Source: Deltaproteobacteria bacterium (GTDB lineage: Bacteria > Desulfobacterota_B > Binatia > Bin18). Taken from it: a DNA stretch of 7,226 bases. A model generated the notes under the pieces. That model ran no database searches, had not been told where the DNA came from, and saw only the letters and a program-made list of their open reading frames with translations. The position numbers were made by a program, and so were the translations under genes. The stretch covers positions 1 through 7,226 of the forward strand of contig JAAXHF010000066.1 in NCBI GenBank assembly GCA_012271025.1, read 5' to 3'. The number at the start of each line of letters is the position of its first letter. The stretch's first letter is position 1. Below, piece by piece: positions 5,881-7,226 of this stretch.

Positions 5881-6600
5881 TCAGTCTCCCCGAGGGGGAC
5901 GCCGGCCCAGGGCTTCCAGCAGCAGGTGGGGAAAATCGACGGTCATCCCGTCCACCCCGGCCGCCATTGCGACCCGCATCAGCTCGGGGTCGCCCACTCC
6001 CCAGGCCCGGATGTCCAGGCCCAGGGCTTGCCAGGCGCGGACCCGGTCGGGCGAGATGGCCTTGGCCGGAGGACAGAACTGGTCGAGCCCGGCCGCAATG
6101 ACCCGCTCGACCGTCTGCTCCTGCACGTCAGAGGCCAGAAATCCTACTTTGACCTCTGGCGCCAGCGTCTTGAGATTCTGCACGACCGGGAAATAGAACG
6201 AGGTAAAAGCGACCGCGTGCAGCAGGCCATACTCCCGGACCAGCTCCAGGACACGGACCTCAAGGTCGAGCTGCTTGACCTCGATGATCAGCGGAATCCG
6301 CCCGCCGTAGCGAAGCAGAGTCTCGCCAAACAGCGGCACCCGGGCGTCCCGAAACTCGGCGCCAAACCATCCTCCGGCATCCAGCTCTCTGATCGTCGCC
6401 CACGGCGTCTCGCGCGCGAAGCCCTGACCGTTGGTAGTCCGGGCCAGCCGTTCATCGTGCAGCAGGATCAATTCTCCGTCGCTGGTCGCCCGCACATCGG
6501 TTTCAATTGCGTCCACCCCCAGAGACACGGCCAGGTCAAAGCCGGCCCAGGTATTTTCAGGCGCCAAAGCCGCCGCCCCCCGATGTCCGATCACCTGCAT
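5881..6600 (-). CDS. Glycerophosphodiester phosphodiesterase (UgpQ-like, cytoplasmic)
   Basis: This 239-residue enzyme hydrolyses glycerophosphodiesters, the deacylated remains of phospholipids, to glycerol 3-phosphate and an alcohol. The GDPD fold motifs are present: IGHRG with His6, APENT (13-17), the metal ligands Glu33 and Asp35 in AIETDV, His48-Asp49 in LLHDE, Glu107 and Lys109 in IIEVKQ, and the C-terminal RAWGVGD and GVDGMTVDFP (215-224). There is no signal peptide, because the first catalytic motif begins at residue 4. That also fixes the ATG at 6600, although the Shine-Dalgarno sequence is weak (CTGGGACC directly before it). The length is typical of cytoplasmic bacterial UgpQ-type enzymes (about 240-250). 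It faces mlaC tail to tail with 32 bases between stops and diverges from the toxin-antitoxin pair. Family is secure; head-group preference is not visible. Confidence 0.94.
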   Translation of the reverse strand: MQVIGHRGAAALAPENTWAGFDLAVSLGVDAIETDVRATSDGELILLHDERLARTTNGQGFARETPWATIRELDAGGWFGAEFRDARVPLFGETLLRYGGRIPLIIEVKQLDLEVRVLELVREYGLLHAVAFTSFYFPVVQNLKTLAPEVKVGFLASDVQEQTVERVIAAGLDQFCPPAKAISPDRVRAWQALGLDIRAWGVGDPELMRVAMAAGVDGMTVDFPHLLLEALGRRPPRGD

Positions 6601-6658
6601 GGTCCCAGCTGTACCAGATTCGGACCGTCCCCGCCATTACGGAGCCGTCCCGGCTTCA

Positions 6659-6696
6659 TTGACGAGACCACTCACATCCTCTACATAGTACATAGT
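6659..6696 (+). promoter_or_regulatory. Candidate promoter and operator of the toxin-antitoxin operon
   Basis: TTGACG (6659-6664) is a five-of-six match to the -35 consensus. An AT-rich stretch holds a perfect tandem repeat of ACATAGT (6683-6689 and 6690-6696). Possible -10 elements within it are TACATA at 17 bases of spacing or CATAGT at 19. CTACATAGTACATAGTAG (6681-6698) is also partly palindromic around a central GTAC. YefM/Phd antitoxins commonly repress their own promoter by binding short palindromes, so this is a plausible autoregulatory operator. The role is inferred. Confidence 0.45.
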
Positions 6697-6714
6697 AGAA
6701 ATTGAGGGATCAGC

Positions 6715-6960
6715 ATGCGTACGGTTTCTTTGATGACGGCCAACCAGGAATTCTCCAGGCTGGTAAAGGAAGTCGAGCGGGGAAAGGGTTTCGTGATCAC
6801 CCGACGTGGCCGTCCCATCGCCAAACTCGTCCCCCACACCGCCGACAAGACGGCCGACCCTGAGTGGGCGGCTGCCTATGGGCGGATGATGGCACGACTG
6901 GAGGAGGGTGCTTCGCTCGGTGGCCTGCGGGTCGAACGGGAAGAACTGTATGACCGTTAA
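6715..6960 (+). CDS. Phd/YefM-family antitoxin
   Basis: This 81-residue protein is the antitoxin of a type II toxin-antitoxin pair. Its N-terminal half is the DNA-binding and dimerising Phd/YefM fold, with the family pattern VSLMTANQEFSRLVKEVE (4-21), then GKGFVITRRGRPIAKLVP (23-40). The C-terminal half is charged and probably disordered when free (WAAAYGRMMARLEEG, then VEREELYDR). In this family that part wraps the toxin. The start at 6715 is backed by GAGGGA five bases upstream and by the repeat-bearing promoter region just before it. The stop TAA (6958-6960) overlaps the start of the toxin gene by 11 bases, which favours coupled translation. It is predicted to repress its own operon, alone or with the toxin. 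Confidence 0.92.
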   Translation: MRTVSLMTANQEFSRLVKEVERGKGFVITRRGRPIAKLVPHTADKTADPEWAAAYGRMMARLEEGASLGGLRVEREELYDR

Positions 6961-7226
6961 GGGGCGCTTCTCGCTCGACACCAATATTCTGGTCTACGCA
7001 ATCGACCGGGACGCCGACGAACGCCACCAACGGGCCAAGGAGATCATCGGACGGGCAGCCCGGCGCGACTGCGTGCTGACAGTCCAGGCGCTGGCCGAAT
7101 TTTTCCACGCAACGACACGCAAGAAGCTGCTCACGCCTTCCCATGCCAGCGCCTTCGTGCACGACTGGCTTGAGGTGATTCCTGTCATCTCCGCCGACGA
7201 TCCGGCTCTCAGCGACGCGATGGAAG
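6950..7226 (+). CDS. VapC-like PIN-domain toxin, cut by window edge
   Basis: The frame from the ATG at 6950 is open to the last base, giving 92 whole codons of an expected roughly 130-145. PIN-domain toxins are metal-dependent ribonucleases that cut tRNA, rRNA or mRNA to stop growth until the antitoxin neutralises them. The start FSLDTNILVYAID (7-19) contains the first acidic active-site residue, Asp10. The second conserved acid is Glu50 in VQALAEFFHATTRKK. The final aspartates of the active site lie outside the window. The ATG overlaps the last 11 bases of the antitoxin gene in a different frame, with GGAAGAA a few bases upstream. Phd-type antitoxins paired with PIN toxins are a known combination. 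Target RNA and completeness cannot be judged. Confidence 0.9.
   Translation, partial: MTVKGRFSLDTNILVYAIDRDADERHQRAKEIIGRAARRDCVLTVQALAEFFHATTRKKLLTPSHASAFVHDWLEVIPVISADDPALSDAME

Noticed and set aside
5926..6705. Plus-strand 259-codon frame opposite the phosphodiesterase gene
   Set aside because: It is antisense to a gene with all GDPD catalytic motifs, and its translation shows no domain.

Overview
The window comes from a GC-rich, double-membraned (Gram-negative-type) bacterium. The diderm assignment rests on a complete set of outer-membrane lipid asymmetry (Mla) transport genes, including the periplasmic carrier MlaC and the outer-membrane partner MlaA. The taxon cannot be fixed from this sequence alone. 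A proteobacterium or a related phylum (Desulfobacterota, Binatota or Tectomicrobia-like) is a guess from gene order and GC content. All main genes are standard bacterial ORFs with Shine-Dalgarno sites. I saw no tRNA, rRNA, CRISPR array, insertion sequence or phage gene.

Layout. (1) Positions 1-2131, minus strand: a two-gene unit reading leftwards, a DHH/DHHA1-family phosphoesterase (1001-2131) followed 44 bases later by the N-terminal half of acetyl-CoA synthetase (956 to beyond base 1). (2) Positions 2132-2354: a divergent intergenic region with nested inverted repeats next to the DHH start and an 8-G tract on the Mla side. (3) Positions 2355-5848, plus strand: a tightly packed operon in the order mlaE-mlaF-mlaD-mlaA-mlaC, with gaps of 10, 1, 7 and 23 bases. 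(4) Positions 5881-6600, minus strand: a cytoplasmic glycerophosphodiester phosphodiesterase convergent with mlaC, 32 bases away. (5) Positions 6715-7226, plus strand: a type II toxin-antitoxin pair, a Phd/YefM-type antitoxin whose end overlaps the start of a VapC-like PIN-domain toxin that runs off the window.

How the genes work together. MlaE (permease), MlaF (ATPase) and MlaD (MCE-domain ring) form the inner-membrane ABC machine, MlaC carries phospholipid across the periplasm and MlaA acts at the outer membrane. Having mlaA inside the operon puts the whole pathway in one transcript. No mlaB (STAS-domain) gene is present, and MlaA has no cysteine at all, so it cannot be a lipoprotein as in E. 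coli. The adjacent phosphodiesterase degrades deacylated phospholipid head groups, so bases 2355-6600 have a loose phospholipid theme, although the two units are convergent and need not be co-regulated. The DHH-acs unit belongs to nucleotide turnover and acetate activation and has no evident link to lipid transport.

I did not find an undescribed system. The points most worth a second look are the cysteine-free MlaA, the MlaB-less E-F-D-A-C operon, the G8 tract in its leader, the altered motifs of the DHH protein, and the repeat over the toxin-antitoxin promoter.
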